From Candidatus Pantoea haifensis (lineage in GTDB: Bacteria; Pseudomonadota; Gammaproteobacteria; Enterobacterales; Enterobacteriaceae): 64,000 nucleotides of DNA. Location of the stretch: NCBI GenBank assembly GCA_018842655.1, contig JAGTWN010000004.1, positions 1,798,001 through 1,862,000 on the forward strand, in the 5' to 3' direction. Each line of letters begins with the position of its first letter. Position 1 is the first letter of the stretch. This document shows positions 1 through 9,654 of this stretch, piece after piece. Below the pieces are notes generated by a model. That model ran no database searches. It was not told the origin of the DNA and saw nothing but the letters and a program-made list of their open reading frames with translations. Made by a program: the position numbers and the translations under genes.

Positions 1-597
1 GTTCTTACCGACAGCCTGCTTCAGAAAGCCTTCACTTGCCTGAATTTCGTCCTGGAACGCAGCATCAATACGGCCCGCATTCAGGTCCTGATAAACCAAA
101 TCCTGGTTAGCATACGGCGTGACGGTTACGCCTTTTGGTCGCCAGTATTGATTGGCATAGGTTTCCTGGGTTGTACCCTGCAACAGACCAATATTTTTGC
201 CTTTCAGAGAGTCGACAGTTGGCTCAATTTTTGCGCCTTTCGGTGCCACTAAGCGTGCATTGGCAGCGTAGAGTTTTTCAGAAAAGGCGATCTCTTCCTG
301 ACGTTTTGCTGTGATTGAAAGTGATGAAATGATGGCATCAATTTTCTTGGCTTTAAGAGAAGGAATGAGCGCATCGAAGTCGCTTTCAACGTAGGTGCAT
401 TTAGTGTTAATGCGTTTGCAGATTTCATTGGCCAGATCGATATCAAAGCCCACTAACTGCCCTTGCGCGTTTTTTGACTCAAACGGTGGGTAAGTTGGAT
501 CAGTTCCGATGCGGATAGAGCCAGGGACCGCAGCGAAGACGCTGGCGGCGCTGGACAAGCCCAACATCAGAGAAAGAGCCAGAACACGCTTTTTCAT
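1..597 (-). CDS. argT: Lysine/arginine/ornithine or histidine ABC transporter periplasmic binding protein (3' end outside window)
   Basis: Periplasmic solute-binding protein of the ArgT/HisJ type, which delivers basic amino acids to the HisQMP membrane complex. The frame opens at ATG 597 and runs to position 1 without a stop (199 codons seen; the family is about 260 aa). Residues 1-23 form a signal peptide ending in FAA. The mature part has [29 protein letters not shown] and [20 protein letters not shown], all characteristic of this pair. In E. coli argT lies directly beside ubiX and is followed by hisJ. The sequence resembles HisJ about as closely as ArgT, so the choice between the two rests on position only. 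A sigma54-type promoter precedes it. Confidence 0.9.
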   Translation of the reverse strand, partial: MKKRVLALSLMLGLSSAASVFAAVPGSIRIGTDPTYPPFESKNAQGQLVGFDIDLANEICKRINTKCTYVESDFDALIPSLKAKKIDAIISSLSITAKRQEEIAFSEKLYAANARLVAPKGAKIEPTVDSLKGKNIGLLQGTTQETYANQYWRPKGVTVTPYANQDLVYQDLNAGRIDAAFQDEIQASEGFLKQAVGKN

Positions 598-659
598 AGA
601 TTACCCTCAAGTAAGTGCTTTTTGTTATGTGCTACGTGATGTGTTTGCGCAGGTTAATT

Positions 660-675
660 TGCATGTTTCATGCCA
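660..675 (-). promoter_or_regulatory. Candidate sigma54 (-24/-12) promoter of argT/hisJ
   Basis: Read on the minus strand this is TGGCATGAAACATGCA: a GG and a GC separated by the sigma54 spacing, with two mismatches to TGGCAC-N5-TTGCA. It lies 63 bp upstream of the argT ATG. The orthologous Salmonella argT promoter is known to be nitrogen-regulated, which fits. The match is seen; its activity is inferred. Confidence 0.7.
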
Positions 676-827
676 GTTCTGCAAGTTATCAGCATACTTA
701 GCGTGACGCTGAACAGGCGAAAATGCGCTGTTTGTGAGGGGAATATATCAGCGATGTCACCGAGAAAAAGCGATGTTGTTAACTTTTGGTGCATTAAATG
801 CACGAAGAGTGATCCCTGGCGCGCGGA

Positions 828-844
828 TGCACCAAAAAAGTGCA
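828..844. promoter_or_regulatory. Candidate NtrC (GlnG) enhancer site
   Basis: TGCACCAAAAAAGTGCA is a near-perfect dyad of the NtrC type (TGCAC...GTGCA). It lies about 160 bp upstream of the sigma54-like promoter, a normal enhancer distance, and just outside the ubiX stop codon. A second GTGCATTAAATGCAC palindrome is at about 789-803, but its half-sites have a different arrangement. Confidence 0.6.
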
Positions 845-846
845 AT

Positions 847-1416
847 CTATGCACCTTGCCAGCGCGTAAACAAATCTTCCGGTAATTCGATATCAAACTG
901 GTCAATAACGCGATTTACGGTTTGATCAACCAGCTCTTCAATGTTTTGTGGACGATGATAGAAGGCAGGAACCGGTGGCATGATAATGGCCCCAAGCTCA
1001 GCAGCAGTGGTCATCATGCGTAAATGGCCCAGATGTAGTGGTGTTTCACGTACACAAAGCACCAGCTTGCGCTGCTCTTTCAATACCACATCGGCGGCAC
1101 GTGTTAATAAAGAATCGCTGTAGCTGTGCACAATACCCGACAGGGTTTTCATTGAGCACGGCAGAATGGCCATGCCGAGAGTTTTAAAGGAGCCAGAGGA
1201 AATCGTTGCCGCAATATCGCGCACATCGTGCACCACATCCGCTAATGCCTGCACATCCCGTAAGCTGTAATCGGTTTCCAGCCCCAGCGTCTGACGCGCC
1301 GCCTGGCTCATCACCAGGTGTGTTTCCACCTCTTCCACCTGCTGTAAAACCTGCAGCATGCGCACGCCGTAGATCACGCCGCTGGCACCAGAAATGCCAA
1401 TGATGAGTCGTTTCAT
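847..1416 (-). CDS. ubiX: Flavin prenyltransferase UbiX
   Basis: Makes prenylated FMN, the cofactor of the UbiD decarboxylase in ubiquinone biosynthesis, in the cytosol. The 189-aa product begins MKRLIIGISGASGVIYGVRM, the FMN-binding glycine-rich start of the family. It contains SSGSFKTLGMAILPCSMKTLSGI and ends PEDLFTRWQGA, like E. coli UbiX and at the same length. It lies downstream of purF as in E. coli, but a hairpin terminator separates the two. Its 3' end abuts the candidate NtrC site serving argT. Confidence 0.97.
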   Translation of the reverse strand: MKRLIIGISGASGVIYGVRMLQVLQQVEEVETHLVMSQAARQTLGLETDYSLRDVQALADVVHDVRDIAATISSGSFKTLGMAILPCSMKTLSGIVHSYSDSLLTRAADVVLKEQRKLVLCVRETPLHLGHLRMMTTAAELGAIIMPPVPAFYHRPQNIEELVDQTVNRVIDQFDIELPEDLFTRWQGA

Positions 1417-1470
1417 AATTCAGCCTTGCTGTCTCAAAGTGGGCCATCATAACGCGGCTGCATAAAATAG

Positions 1471-1499
1471 AAAAAGGCGAGATTGCTCTCGCCTTTTTT
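1471..1499. terminator. Rho-independent terminator between purF and ubiX
   Basis: GGCGAG-attg-CTCTCGCC type stem flanked by A5 on the left and T6 on the right, so it can work in both directions. On the minus strand it would end or attenuate cvpA-purF transcription before ubiX. Confidence 0.8.
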
Positions 1500-1535
1500 C
1501 ACTGCCGGTACGGTTTACTGGCTTAACACAAAGTC

Positions 1536-3053
1536 TCAGCCTTCGTTGTGCAGTTCGAGGTTCTCGACCTCATTTTGACGCGCAATCGCTTTTGCGTCGT
1601 CATTACGCAAGGATTCGAGATATTCCAGATAACGCTGGTCAACATCTTTGGTGACGTAAACCCCGTTAAATACCGAGCATTCAAACTGGGTAATGTCTGG
1701 GTTCTCTTCACGTACTGCTTCGATAAGATCGTTCAGGTCCTGGAAAATCAGTGCATCGGCTTTGATCAGCTGACAAATTTCATCCACTTCACGACCGTGA
1801 GCAATCAGTTCAGTTGCGCTTGGCATATCAATGCCGTACACATTCGGGAAACGGATTTCTGGTGCCGCTGATGCCAGGTAAACACGTTTTGCACCCGCTT
1901 CACGCGCCATCTCAATGATTTGCTCTGAGGTGGTGCCACGCACAATAGAGTCATCAACCAGCAGGACGTTTTTATCACGAAACTCAGCGCGGTTAGCGTT
2001 CAGTTTGCGGCGCACTGCGCTGCGACGTAACTGCTGACCCGGCATGATAAAGGTACGACCCACATAACGGTTTTTCACAAAACCCTGGCGATACGGTTTA
2101 TCCAGAATACGGGCAATTTCCAGCGCGATATCGGTTGAAGTTTCTGGAATCGGGATAACAACATCAATATCCAGATCTTCCCACTCGCGGGCAATTTTTT
2201 CGCCCAGTTTGGTGCCCATACGCACACGTGCACTGTAGACAGAAATTTTATCGAGGAAAGAGTCCGGACGTGCAAAATAGACGTATTCGAACAGGCACGG
2301 ATTGCTTTTCGGATTTTCGGCACACTGGCGGGTAGAAAGCTGGCCCTGCTCAGTAATATAAACCGCTTCACCCGGTGCAACGTCACGGATAAATTCAAAG
2401 CCCAGCGTATCCAGCGCCACGCTTTCAGAGGCCACCATGTATTCGGTGCGGCCATCAGCGATAACTCGCTTGCCCAGCACCAGCGGGCGAATACCGTTCG
2501 GATCGCGAAACGCAACCATGCCGTGACCGATAATCATCGACACAACCGCATACGCACCACGCACCTGCTGATGTACTGCGGCCACGGCGGCAAAGATATT
2601 GTCAGCTTCCAGCGGATAGTGCTGAAAACGATCCAGCTCCTGCGCGAAAATATTCAGCAGAATCTCAGAGTCTGAAGTGGTGTTAACATGGCGACGGCCT
2701 TTTTCGAACAGCTTTTTACGCAGTTCGTGCGCGTTGGTCAGGTTACCGTTGTGCGCCAGAGTAATACCGTACGGCGAGTTTACATAGAAGGGCTGCGCTT
2801 CAGAGGCGCTGGAGCTGCCCGCCGTTGGATAACGTGCGTGACCGATGCCCATATTGCCCTGCAAACGCTGCATGTGGCGTGCTTCGAAAACGTCGCTGAC
2901 CAGGCCATTTGCCTTACGCAGGCGGAAGCAATTCAGCGCATCAATAGTACAAATGCCTGCGGCATCCTGCCCGCGGTGCTGAAGCACCGTTAACGCGTCA
3001 TAGATCGACTGGTTTACCGGCATGAAACCGGTGATACCGACAATACCGCACAT
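1536..3053 (-). CDS. purF: Amidophosphoribosyltransferase PurF
   Basis: Catalyses the first committed step of purine synthesis (PRPP + glutamine to 5-phosphoribosylamine) in the cytosol. The 505-aa product begins MCGIVGITG, so Cys2 becomes the N-terminal nucleophile of the class II glutaminase domain. The PRPP-binding motif [13 protein letters not shown] lies near residue 370. Length and order match E. coli. It follows cvpA after 15 bp and shares its PurR-controlled promoter. A C-terminal stretch of about 20 acidic or polar residues follows the catalytic domain, as is usual. Confidence 0.98.
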   Translation of the reverse strand: MCGIVGITGFMPVNQSIYDALTVLQHRGQDAAGICTIDALNCFRLRKANGLVSDVFEARHMQRLQGNMGIGHARYPTAGSSSASEAQPFYVNSPYGITLAHNGNLTNAHELRKKLFEKGRRHVNTTSDSEILLNIFAQELDRFQHYPLEADNIFAAVAAVHQQVRGAYAVVSMIIGHGMVAFRDPNGIRPLVLGKRVIADGRTEYMVASESVALDTLGFEFIRDVAPGEAVYITEQGQLSTRQCAENPKSNPCLFEYVYFARPDSFLDKISVYSARVRMGTKLGEKIAREWEDLDIDVVIPIPETSTDIALEIARILDKPYRQGFVKNRYVGRTFIMPGQQLRRSAVRRKLNANRAEFRDKNVLLVDDSIVRGTTSEQIIEMAREAGAKRVYLASAAPEIRFPNVYGIDMPSATELIAHGREVDEICQLIKADALIFQDLNDLIEAVREENPDITQFECSVFNGVYVTKDVDQRYLEYLESLRNDDAKAIARQNEVENLELHNEG

Positions 3054-3068
3054 GTTGTCATTTCCTCA

Positions 3069-3575
3069 TTAAGCCGCACTCCCGGTAGCGTCACCGGGGT
3101 AAAAACTCGACGTGCTTTTCAGGTAATCAAAAAACCACCTGATTATATAACTGAACTGGGGAATGAGTTGAGACTGTTGCCAGTCCGGACTTTTCGAAAA
3201 TCCTGTGAATGTATCAAGGAAAAAGAGCATAGCAGCTACAATCAGCACACCACGCAACGCCCCGAAACAGACTCCCAATACCCGGTCGGTTCCCGACAAG
3301 CCAGTTTTCTCCACCAGCGAGCCGATAACGTAGTTCACAATCGCTCCCACAATCAGGGTAGCCACGAACAGCACCCCGATAGCGATACCGTTACGAACCA
3401 GTTCGTCGTCAAAACCTGTAAACCAGACTGCAAGGTAGGCGTAGTAATGACTGGCGACAAAAAACGCACATCCCCAGGTAACAAGAGATAAGGCTTCCCG
3501 AACAAACCCACGGATCAGGCTGACCAGAGCCGAAAAACCAACTACCGCAATAATGACGTAATCAATCCAGATCAT
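3069..3575 (-). CDS. cvpA: Colicin V production family membrane protein CvpA
   Basis: Inner-membrane protein of the CvpA family, first gene of the cvpA-purF operon. It was named for a role in colicin V production; its envelope role is not fully defined. The 168-aa product begins MIWIDYVIIAVVGFSALVSLIRG and has four hydrophobic segments (about residues 5-25, 30-50, 65-87 and 103-123). The conserved GLSGTDRVLGVCFGALRG is present. It is a few residues longer than E. coli CvpA at the C terminus. A PurR box overlaps its promoter. Confidence 0.95.
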   Translation of the reverse strand: MIWIDYVIIAVVGFSALVSLIRGFVREALSLVTWGCAFFVASHYYAYLAVWFTGFDDELVRNGIAIGVLFVATLIVGAIVNYVIGSLVEKTGLSGTDRVLGVCFGALRGVLIVAAMLFFLDTFTGFSKSPDWQQSQLIPQFSYIIRWFFDYLKSTSSFYPGDATGSAA

Positions 3576-3626
3576 GAACTCTTCCAGCGCCAGCGCATTT
3601 GCACCCCTGCATCCAGTTCGGGGCGC

Positions 3627-3655
3627 ATTCTAACAGAAAAAGAAAACGTTTGCGT
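3627..3655 (-). promoter_or_regulatory. cvpA-purF promoter with PurR operator
   Basis: Positions 3640-3655 read AAGAAAACGTTTGCGT, the reverse complement of the PurR consensus ACGCAAACGTTTTCNT with no mismatch I can see. On the minus strand TAGAAT (3627-3632) is a good -10 hexamer, which places the operator over the -35 region. This is the classic position for repression of the operon when hypoxanthine or guanine is plentiful. Confidence 0.88.
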
Positions 3656-3680
3656 AGCGGTTTTCTTTTTCTGTTTCCAT

Positions 3681-3712
3681 AAAAAGGGCGATGAAAAAAT
3701 CCTTCCTCGCCC
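3681..3712 (-). terminator. Terminator downstream of dedD
   Basis: On the minus strand GGGCGA and TCGCCC pair across a 15-nt loop and are followed by TTTTTAT. It lies between dedD and the cvpA promoter and would insulate the purine operon from upstream transcription. Confidence 0.6.
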
Positions 3713-3838
3713 AGGGGATTATCAAAAATTTAACGTCTTGAAAACTAACTTACTTCTGCTTTTTTAATCCTTTAACCGGGCATCTCCAGATTAAAAAGAG
3801 GCTGCCTGTTATTGCTATCGGCAACATCAATTGATCTT

Positions 3839-4558
3839 TTAGCGGGTGCTGTACGGTTTAACCACACCACCTAAACCGGAAAGGCTTTTTAGCTCAGAAA
3901 CAGAGCTTTGCAGCTTCGCTTTTGACGCGTCAGGGCCAACATAGATGCGGGTAATTTGTCCCTGCACTGGCGTAGACGGTACGGTAAAAGCGCGATAGCC
4001 CGATAAACGCAACTGCGCGACGATCTCATTGACCTTGCTGGCGTTCTTCAGGGCGCCAAGCTGCACCACATAAGCCTGACCAGCTGGTGCGGACTCTGCT
4101 GCTTTTGGCTGTTCCGCCGGTTTAGGCTGTTCAACTGGCTTCGGTTGCTCAACCGGCTTAGGCTGCGGTTTTGGCCTGGGTTGCTCCACCGGTTTCGGCT
4201 TAGGCTGACTCACCGGCGGCACAGGCGCAGGCTGATGAACTGGCGGCGGCGTGACGACACTGGGTTCGCTGTTATCCGCGGGTTTGTTACTGCCATGCTC
4301 AGCCACGCTGTTCGCTTTACCGCTGCTGTTATCCACTGCCGCGCCGGCACCTTCAGGTGGCTGAGCGGGCAGAGACTGGGTCACCGGCGGCACCATTTCA
4401 CTGTCCTGCTGATCGTCTGGTTTAGGCACTAGCGGAATAGCGGCGAACTCTTCTTTATAATGCTTCTTTTTGCCATCCAGCAGCCCTGGCAGCACAATCA
4501 CGCCAACGGCGACCAGAATAATGGTTCCGACTAAACGGTTTTGAAACTTACTCGCCAC
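3839..4558 (-). CDS. dedD: Cell division protein DedD (SPOR domain)
   Basis: Septal-ring protein; the SPOR domain binds denuded peptidoglycan at the division site. I place the start at GTG 4558, giving (M)ASKFQNRLVGTIILVAVG, which matches the E. coli N terminus; longer in-frame starts run backwards through folC. The product is 239 aa: a cytoplasmic tip, one membrane span (about residues 9-28), and a long Pro/Lys/Glu-rich periplasmic linker with tandem PKPVEQ-type repeats. The C-terminal SPOR domain begins AYVVQLGALKNASKVNEIV. The start overlaps the folC stop by 11 nt, suggesting translational coupling. Confidence 0.95.
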   Translation of the reverse strand: MASKFQNRLVGTIILVAVGVIVLPGLLDGKKKHYKEEFAAIPLVPKPDDQQDSEMVPPVTQSLPAQPPEGAGAAVDNSSGKANSVAEHGSNKPADNSEPSVVTPPPVHQPAPVPPVSQPKPKPVEQPRPKPQPKPVEQPKPVEQPKPAEQPKAAESAPAGQAYVVQLGALKNASKVNEIVAQLRLSGYRAFTVPSTPVQGQITRIYVGPDASKAKLQSSVSELKSLSGLGGVVKPYSTR

Positions 4559-5816
4559 GCTCTTTCTCCGTTTCCATCGATTCCATGACCTGCGCAACGG
4601 TGTGGAAGGAGCCACACACCAGTACGATGTCCTGCGGCTGTGCCTGCTGGCGCGCCTGCTGCCATGCGCTGTCAACATCGGCAAAAGCCTGCGCCTGCGG
4701 CAAATGCATCATTAATTGTTCAGCGGTTGCACCGCGCGGCCCTTCCAGCGGCGCGCAGTACCAGTAATCAACCTCTGGTGCTAATGCCGCCAGGGTGCCC
4801 GCAATATCTTTATCATGCAGCATGCCTACCACGGCATGAACCGCACCCTGCGCGGGTAAAGTCGCAAGACGCGACGCCAGATAGGCTGCCGCATGTGGAT
4901 TGTGTGCCACATCCAAAATCACGCGCGGTGATTCGCTTACGGTCTGAAAACGCCCCGGTAAAACCGCCAGCGGCAGGTTGGCACGAATCTGCGCTTCACT
5001 GACCGTTAATCCCGACGCACGCAGCGCAACCAGCGCAGTGGCAGCATTCGGCAAAGGCACCTGTGGCAGCGGCAGATCGCTAAGATCGCCCTGCACATCG
5101 CGCAGCGACCAGCTTTCGGCTTGTTGACGATATGACCAGTCCCGGCCGCGCTGTAGCAGTTGCGCGCCCTTCTCGTTTGCTACTGCAGCAATACTGTCTG
5201 GCATATCAGGTTCGCCAACTATCGCCGGTTTGCCTGCGCGAAACACGCCTGCTTTTTCGCGGCCAATGCTTTCACGATCCGGGCCCAGCCAGTCGGTGTG
5301 ATCCAGCGCGATGCTGGTAATGACCGCCACATCAGCATCAACGATATTGGTGGCATCCAGACGACCGCCGAGGCCGACTTCCAGAATCACCACATCAAGT
5401 TGTGATTGCCGGAACAGGTTCAGGGCCGATAACGTGCCGAATTCAAAATAGGTTAGCGAGATATCACCGCGTCCAGCTTCGATTTCTGCAAAGCTGGCAG
5501 TGTGCAGGGCTTCACTCAGCTCCTGACCCTGAACGCGCACGCGCTCGGTATACCGCACCAGATGCGGGGAGCTGTAAACGCCCACGCGATAACCGGCTGC
5601 TATCAGCAAGGTTTCCAGGGTGCGGCAGGTTGTGCCTTTGCCATTGGTGCCCGCGACGGTGAAAACGAAAGGCGCAGGCTTCAGCAGATCCAGACGTCGC
5701 GCCACCTGGCGAATACGATCCAGTCCCAGTTCTATGGCCTGAGTATGAAGGTGCTCAAGATAATAAAGCCACGTGGCCAAAGGCGACGTGGCTTGAGGAA
5801 GGTGAAGAGTGTCCAT
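4548..5816 (-). CDS. folC: Bifunctional dihydrofolate synthase / folylpolyglutamate synthase FolC
   Basis: Adds glutamate to dihydropteroate and then to folates, in the cytosol. The 422-aa protein has the Mur-ligase-type P-loop AGTNGKGTT at residues 55-63 and a second ligase motif around LPGRFQ and VILDVAHNPHA (about residues 290-312). Length equals E. coli FolC. It lies between accD and dedD as in E. coli and overlaps dedD, pointing to one transcription unit. Confidence 0.97.
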   Translation of the reverse strand: MDTLHLPQATSPLATWLYYLEHLHTQAIELGLDRIRQVARRLDLLKPAPFVFTVAGTNGKGTTCRTLETLLIAAGYRVGVYSSPHLVRYTERVRVQGQELSEALHTASFAEIEAGRGDISLTYFEFGTLSALNLFRQSQLDVVILEVGLGGRLDATNIVDADVAVITSIALDHTDWLGPDRESIGREKAGVFRAGKPAIVGEPDMPDSIAAVANEKGAQLLQRGRDWSYRQQAESWSLRDVQGDLSDLPLPQVPLPNAATALVALRASGLTVSEAQIRANLPLAVLPGRFQTVSESPRVILDVAHNPHAAAYLASRLATLPAQGAVHAVVGMLHDKDIAGTLAALAPEVDYWYCAPLEGPRGATAEQLMMHLPQAQAFADVDSAWQQARQQAQPQDIVLVCGSFHTVAQVMESMETEKERGE

Positions 5817-5871
5817 ATGTCCCGTTTTGCAAATTTATACCCGGTCTGTGAAGGGTATACGGTGCATTGGT

Positions 5872-5895
5872 AAAAGGCGCGACCGGCGCGCCTTT
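5872..5895 (-). terminator. Hairpin between accD and folC, possible attenuator
   Basis: On the minus strand a GGCGCG/CGCGCC stem is followed by TTTTACC. It lies in the 89-bp accD-folC gap. It could be a partial terminator that lowers folC-dedD expression relative to accD; the T-run is short. Confidence 0.5.
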
Positions 5896-5905
5896 CTATC
5901 TCCTG

Positions 5906-6817
5906 TCAGGCCTCGTTGCTCTCCGGCTCAGTCGTTGGTGCAGACTGGTCACCATCATGCAGCGGTGCCGGCAGGTTCGTCATTTTTGCCAGCAGGCTCG
6001 CCAGTTTATAGCGCATTTCCGGGCGACGGATGATCATGTCAATCGCACCCTTTTCAATCAAAAACTCACTGCGCTGAAAGCCCGGTGGCAATTTCTCACG
6101 CACGGTTTGCTCGATAACACGCGGCCCGGCGAAACCGATCAGTGCTTTTGGTTCCGCGACGTTCAAATCGCCCAGCATCGCAAAGCTGGCAGAGACGCCA
6201 CCCATGGTTGGGTCAGTCAGCACAGAGATATAAGGCAGACCGCGTTCCTGCATTTTTGCTAATGCTGCGCTGGTTTTTGCCATCTGCATCAGCGACATCA
6301 GAGCTTCCTGCATACGCGCGCCGCCACTGGCGGAGAAGCAAATCAGCGGGCAGTTCTCTTCCAGAGCCTGCTCAACCGCGCGGACAAAACGCGCACCCAC
6401 GACAGAACCCATCGAACCGCCCATAAAGGCAAATTCAAAAGCTGCAGCCACAACGGGCATACCGTGAAGTTGGCCTTTCATTACGATCAGCGCATCTTTC
6501 TCATCGGTTGCTTTTTGTGCCGCAACCAGACGATCTTTATACTTCTTCGAGTCGCGGAACTTCAGCAGATCTTTCGGTTCCAGCTCGCTGCCCAGCTCTA
6601 CCAGTGTACCCTGATCGAGAAAACTCGCGAGGCGCTCACGGGCATGCATACGCATGTGGTGGTCGCACTTCGGGCAGACTTCAAGATTACGCTCCAGCTC
6701 GGCACGGTAAAGTACCTGGCCACAACTGTCGCACTTCGTCCAGACCCCTTCAGGGATGTTGGCGCGGCGCGCAGGCGTAATATTGCTTTTATTAAGAATG
6801 CGTTCAATCCAGCTCAT
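5906..6817 (-). CDS. accD: Acetyl-CoA carboxylase carboxyltransferase subunit beta AccD
   Basis: Beta subunit of the carboxyltransferase that makes malonyl-CoA for fatty acid synthesis, working with AccA. I start at ATG 6817 ([20 protein letters not shown]), which matches the family; an upstream extension in frame is not conserved. The 303-aa product carries the zinc ribbon Cys29-x2-Cys32 and Cys48-x2-Cys51. The crotonase-type carboxyltransferase core includes [20 protein letters not shown]. The acidic C-terminal tail (TTEPESNEA) is typical of enterobacteria. Confidence 0.97.
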   Translation of the reverse strand: MSWIERILNKSNITPARRANIPEGVWTKCDSCGQVLYRAELERNLEVCPKCDHHMRMHARERLASFLDQGTLVELGSELEPKDLLKFRDSKKYKDRLVAAQKATDEKDALIVMKGQLHGMPVVAAAFEFAFMGGSMGSVVGARFVRAVEQALEENCPLICFSASGGARMQEALMSLMQMAKTSAALAKMQERGLPYISVLTDPTMGGVSASFAMLGDLNVAEPKALIGFAGPRVIEQTVREKLPPGFQRSEFLIEKGAIDMIIRRPEMRYKLASLLAKMTNLPAPLHDGDQSAPTTEPESNEA

Positions 6818-6973
6818 TGATGACCTTTCTGTTAAAACTGACCTGGTCCAGTCGTCTTGATGCTGCTGATTTAGCCTCAGCAGACGGGAAATGTCGCTCA
6901 TTAAACCACAACCCGTTCAGACTGTGGATAAAAATCTGGTCTTACCCCTGAGCGACGTGACCGTTTACGGCTG

Positions 6974-7626
6974 TCAGTGCTGTTTAGCCTGACGGCGATG
7001 ACGCCAGATTTCAATCACACCCGGCAAAATTGAGACCACGATAATGCCGACAATCAGCAGTTTGAGGTTTTCCTGCACCACAGGCAAGTCGCCAAACAGG
7101 TAACCCGCATAGGAGAACAGCAGCACCCATGCTAATGCGCCGGTAACGTTGAACAGCGCAAAATGACGATAGGACATGTGCCCCATTCCGGCAACAAAGG
7201 GGCGAACGTGCGCACAATTGGCACGAAACGCGCAAGAATAATGGTTTTTCCGCCGTGACGAGCGTAAAACGCATGCGTTTTATCGAGATAGCTACGGCGA
7301 AAAATTTTGGAGTTCGGGTTACTGAACAGACGCTCGCCAAACAGACGACCAATAGTGTAGTTGACGGCATCGCCCAGAATCGCCGCAATCACCAGCAGCG
7401 TGACCATCAGATGAACGTTGAGATCGTTACCTGGCAATGCCGCCAGCGCACCCGCAACGAACAGCAGTGAATCACCTGGTAAAAATGGCGTGACCACTAA
7501 CCCCGTTTCGCAGAACAGGATCAGGAACAAAATGGCGTAAATCCAGATACCGTACTGCGCCACCAGCTCGGCTAAATGCACATCAATGTGCAAAATAAAA
7601 TCGACCAAAAAATGGATAAACTCCAT
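6974..7626 (-). CDS. dedA: DedA family inner-membrane protein (frame interrupted)
   Basis: Member of the DedA/SNARE-associated membrane family, tied to undecaprenyl phosphate or lipid handling and membrane-potential maintenance. The N-terminal 150 residues read [20 protein letters not shown] through [13 protein letters not shown]-like sequence. The frame then breaks near 7197, and the remainder ([22 protein letters not shown] to the C terminus) is in another frame. Restoring one T to the run in cctttgttgcc (minus strand) joins them into 217 aa, against 219 in E. coli. Several membrane segments are evident. The break is most likely a sequence error. Confidence 0.9.
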
Positions 7627-7658
7627 AACGCTCCCTTATCCGTCATGCTTTAAGTGAA

Positions 7659-8462
7659 TTAATCCGCGAGGAACAAGGGTCCCATCGACGGCTGTGGTAA
7701 CGCAAAGTGGGATGGATAATCCACCGCCACCAGATACAGCCCTTCAGCTTTCGCCGTTGCCGCTGCCAGCGTGCGATCTTTCGCAGCCAGTAAGGTTGCC
7801 ATCCACGTTTCGGGCTGATTGCCGCAACCAATTTCCATCAGGCTACCCACAATATTGCGCACCATATGATGTACAAAGGCGTTAGCCTTGATATCAACAA
7901 TCACATATGGCCCCTGGCGCGTCACATTCACATGCATGACGTTACGCCATGGCGTTCGTGACTGGCACTGCACGGCACGGAACGACGTGAAGTCGTTTTC
8001 GCCTAACAAACACTGAGCTGCGCGCTGCATTTTTTCCGCATCCAGGGGATGATAAAAATGCGTCACGCCGCTGCCTAAAATCGCCGGGCGCAGGCGCTGG
8101 TTGTAAATCACATAGCGATAGCGTCGTGCCGTGGCGCTAAAGCGCGCATGGAATTCATCGGGCACGGCTTTAACCCAGCGCACAGCAATATCAGCGGGCA
8201 AATTGGCATTTACACCCAGTGTCCAGGCACCGTCAGCGCGGCGTGAGGTGGTTTCAAAATGCACCACCTGTCCGGTACCGTGTACGCCTGCATCGGTACG
8301 TCCGGCACAAAAGACACTCACCGGATGATCCGCGACTTTTGACAGCGCCCGCTCCAGCTTTTCCTGTACGCTGCGCACTTCCTGCTGACGCTGCCAGCCG
8401 TAATAGCGGCTGCCGTCATACTCAATGCCGAGCGCCAGTTTCTGCATCTGACTATCGGACAT
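7659..8462 (-). CDS. truA: tRNA pseudouridine(38-40) synthase TruA
   Basis: Modifies U38-U40 in the anticodon stem-loop of many tRNAs. The 267-aa product has the catalytic motif [14 protein letters not shown] with Asp57 as nucleophile. It ends [19 protein letters not shown] as in E. coli. Its ATG overlaps the last base of the usg stop codon (8462), so the two are translationally coupled in the pdxB-usg-truA operon known from E. coli. Confidence 0.98.
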   Translation of the reverse strand: MSDSQMQKLALGIEYDGSRYYGWQRQQEVRSVQEKLERALSKVADHPVSVFCAGRTDAGVHGTGQVVHFETTSRRADGAWTLGVNANLPADIAVRWVKAVPDEFHARFSATARRYRYVIYNQRLRPAILGSGVTHFYHPLDAEKMQRAAQCLLGENDFTSFRAVQCQSRTPWRNVMHVNVTRQGPYVIVDIKANAFVHHMVRNIVGSLMEIGCGNQPETWMATLLAAKDRTLAAATAKAEGLYLVAVDYPSHFALPQPSMGPLFLAD

Positions 8463-9472
8463 TAATAGAAGTACTCCTGAACCAGTTTTTCAGCTGTTTT
8501 CACTGCCATCAGCGCGCCACCGAAGCGGACGTTATCGGCTACAGACCAGAATTGCAGCAATTCCGGAATACCGTAGTCATTACGCACGCCACCAATACTC
8601 AGCTCGCCATGACCAGAGGCATCCGTCACGGGCGTCGGGACATCACTCTCTTCGCTCAGGTTAATATCCGCGGTCAGGGCCAGTTCTGCACGCGCCTCTT
8701 CTGCCGACAGCGGACGCAAATTCTCAACGTGAACAATTTGCGCATTACCGTAAAACACAGGTGCCTGCACGCTGGTGACCGCGATGGGCAAACCGTCGTC
8801 CTGTAGCACTTTACGCACCTGATCAACCAGGCGACGCTCGCTCTCAACGCTGCCTTCCGCATCAGCCTGCTGTGGCAGCAGGTTAAACGCCAGCTGGCGG
8901 CCATAGAAATGCTCATCCGCAGGCACGCCGTTGAGTAAACGTGCGCTCTCACCCGCCAGCGCATCAACTGCGCGTTTGCCGTGATTAGAGACGGCAATCA
9001 GGTTGGTGACCTGTAAACGCCCTAAACCTGCCGCATCGGTGAGAGGTTTGAGTGCAGTGAGCAGTTGACTGACCAGGCTGTCAGCCACGCTGATGATATT
9101 GCGATTACGGTAATCTGCCAGTACATGTGCGTTAACGTCCGGCACCACCAGCGGTACATCCGGCGACAGAGCAAACAGTTCGCTGCTGTCGATCACCAGA
9201 CAACCTGAATTAGCGGCTTCTTCAGCATAACGGGCCGATGCGTCACGTCCGGCAACAAAAAATGCCAGCTGCGCGTGTGACCAGTCAAACTCCGCTGCGT
9301 TTTGTACCTGAACGGAACGTCCCTCATAACGCTTGGTTTCACCGGCGCTGTTTTCACTCGCCAGCAAATACAACTCACCAACCGGGAACTGGCGTTCAGC
9401 CAGCAGCTCCAGTACAGCGTTCCCTACTGCGCCTGTCGCGCCAAGTAGCGCAATATTCCAGCCGTCAGACAT
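8462..9472 (-). CDS. usg: Usg, aspartate-semialdehyde dehydrogenase-like protein
   Basis: Homologue of aspartate-semialdehyde dehydrogenase without a proven reaction; its place between pdxB and truA is conserved in enterobacteria. The 336-aa protein begins [20 protein letters not shown], an NAD(P)-binding GxxGxxG Rossmann start. The active-site region that carries the catalytic Cys in true Asd enzymes reads [18 protein letters not shown] here and lacks that Cys, which argues against ordinary Asd activity. Confidence 0.93.
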   Translation of the reverse strand: MSDGWNIALLGATGAVGNAVLELLAERQFPVGELYLLASENSAGETKRYEGRSVQVQNAAEFDWSHAQLAFFVAGRDASARYAEEAANSGCLVIDSSELFALSPDVPLVVPDVNAHVLADYRNRNIISVADSLVSQLLTALKPLTDAAGLGRLQVTNLIAVSNHGKRAVDALAGESARLLNGVPADEHFYGRQLAFNLLPQQADAEGSVESERRLVDQVRKVLQDDGLPIAVTSVQAPVFYGNAQIVHVENLRPLSAEEARAELALTADINLSEESDVPTPVTDASGHGELSIGGVRNDYGIPELLQFWSVADNVRFGGALMAVKTAEKLVQEYFY

Positions 9473-9496
9473 GTTGGTTTACTCCAGACAATGACA

Positions 9497-9526
9497 TAAA
9501 AACAGAAGGCGGTGATGTCACCGCCC
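9497..9526 (-). terminator. Hairpin between pdxB and usg
   Basis: On the minus strand GGCGGTG-acat-CACCGCC is followed by TTCTGTTTTT. It sits just upstream of the usg start and may attenuate read-through from pdxB. The rest of 9473-9654 shows no gene. Confidence 0.5.
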
Positions 9527-9654
9527 AGGATTCAGATTTATTCCCCCTTTATACCCCACGCCGCAGAGGCGTTTGCTGCGTGTGTTCACCGCCGGTTACT
9601 TACTGAAGTAAGCGCCTGGAGATTCACACGCTTGCCGCCCTGCTGCAACGCGGA

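Noticed and set aside
788-804. GGTGCATTAAATGCACG as a second NtrC site
   Set aside because: It is palindromic, but its half-sites are reversed relative to the NtrC consensus; kept only as a nearby palindrome.
4559-4684. N-terminal extension of dedD into folC
   Set aside because: It is a shadow of folC; GTG 4558 gives the conserved ASKFQNRLVG start.
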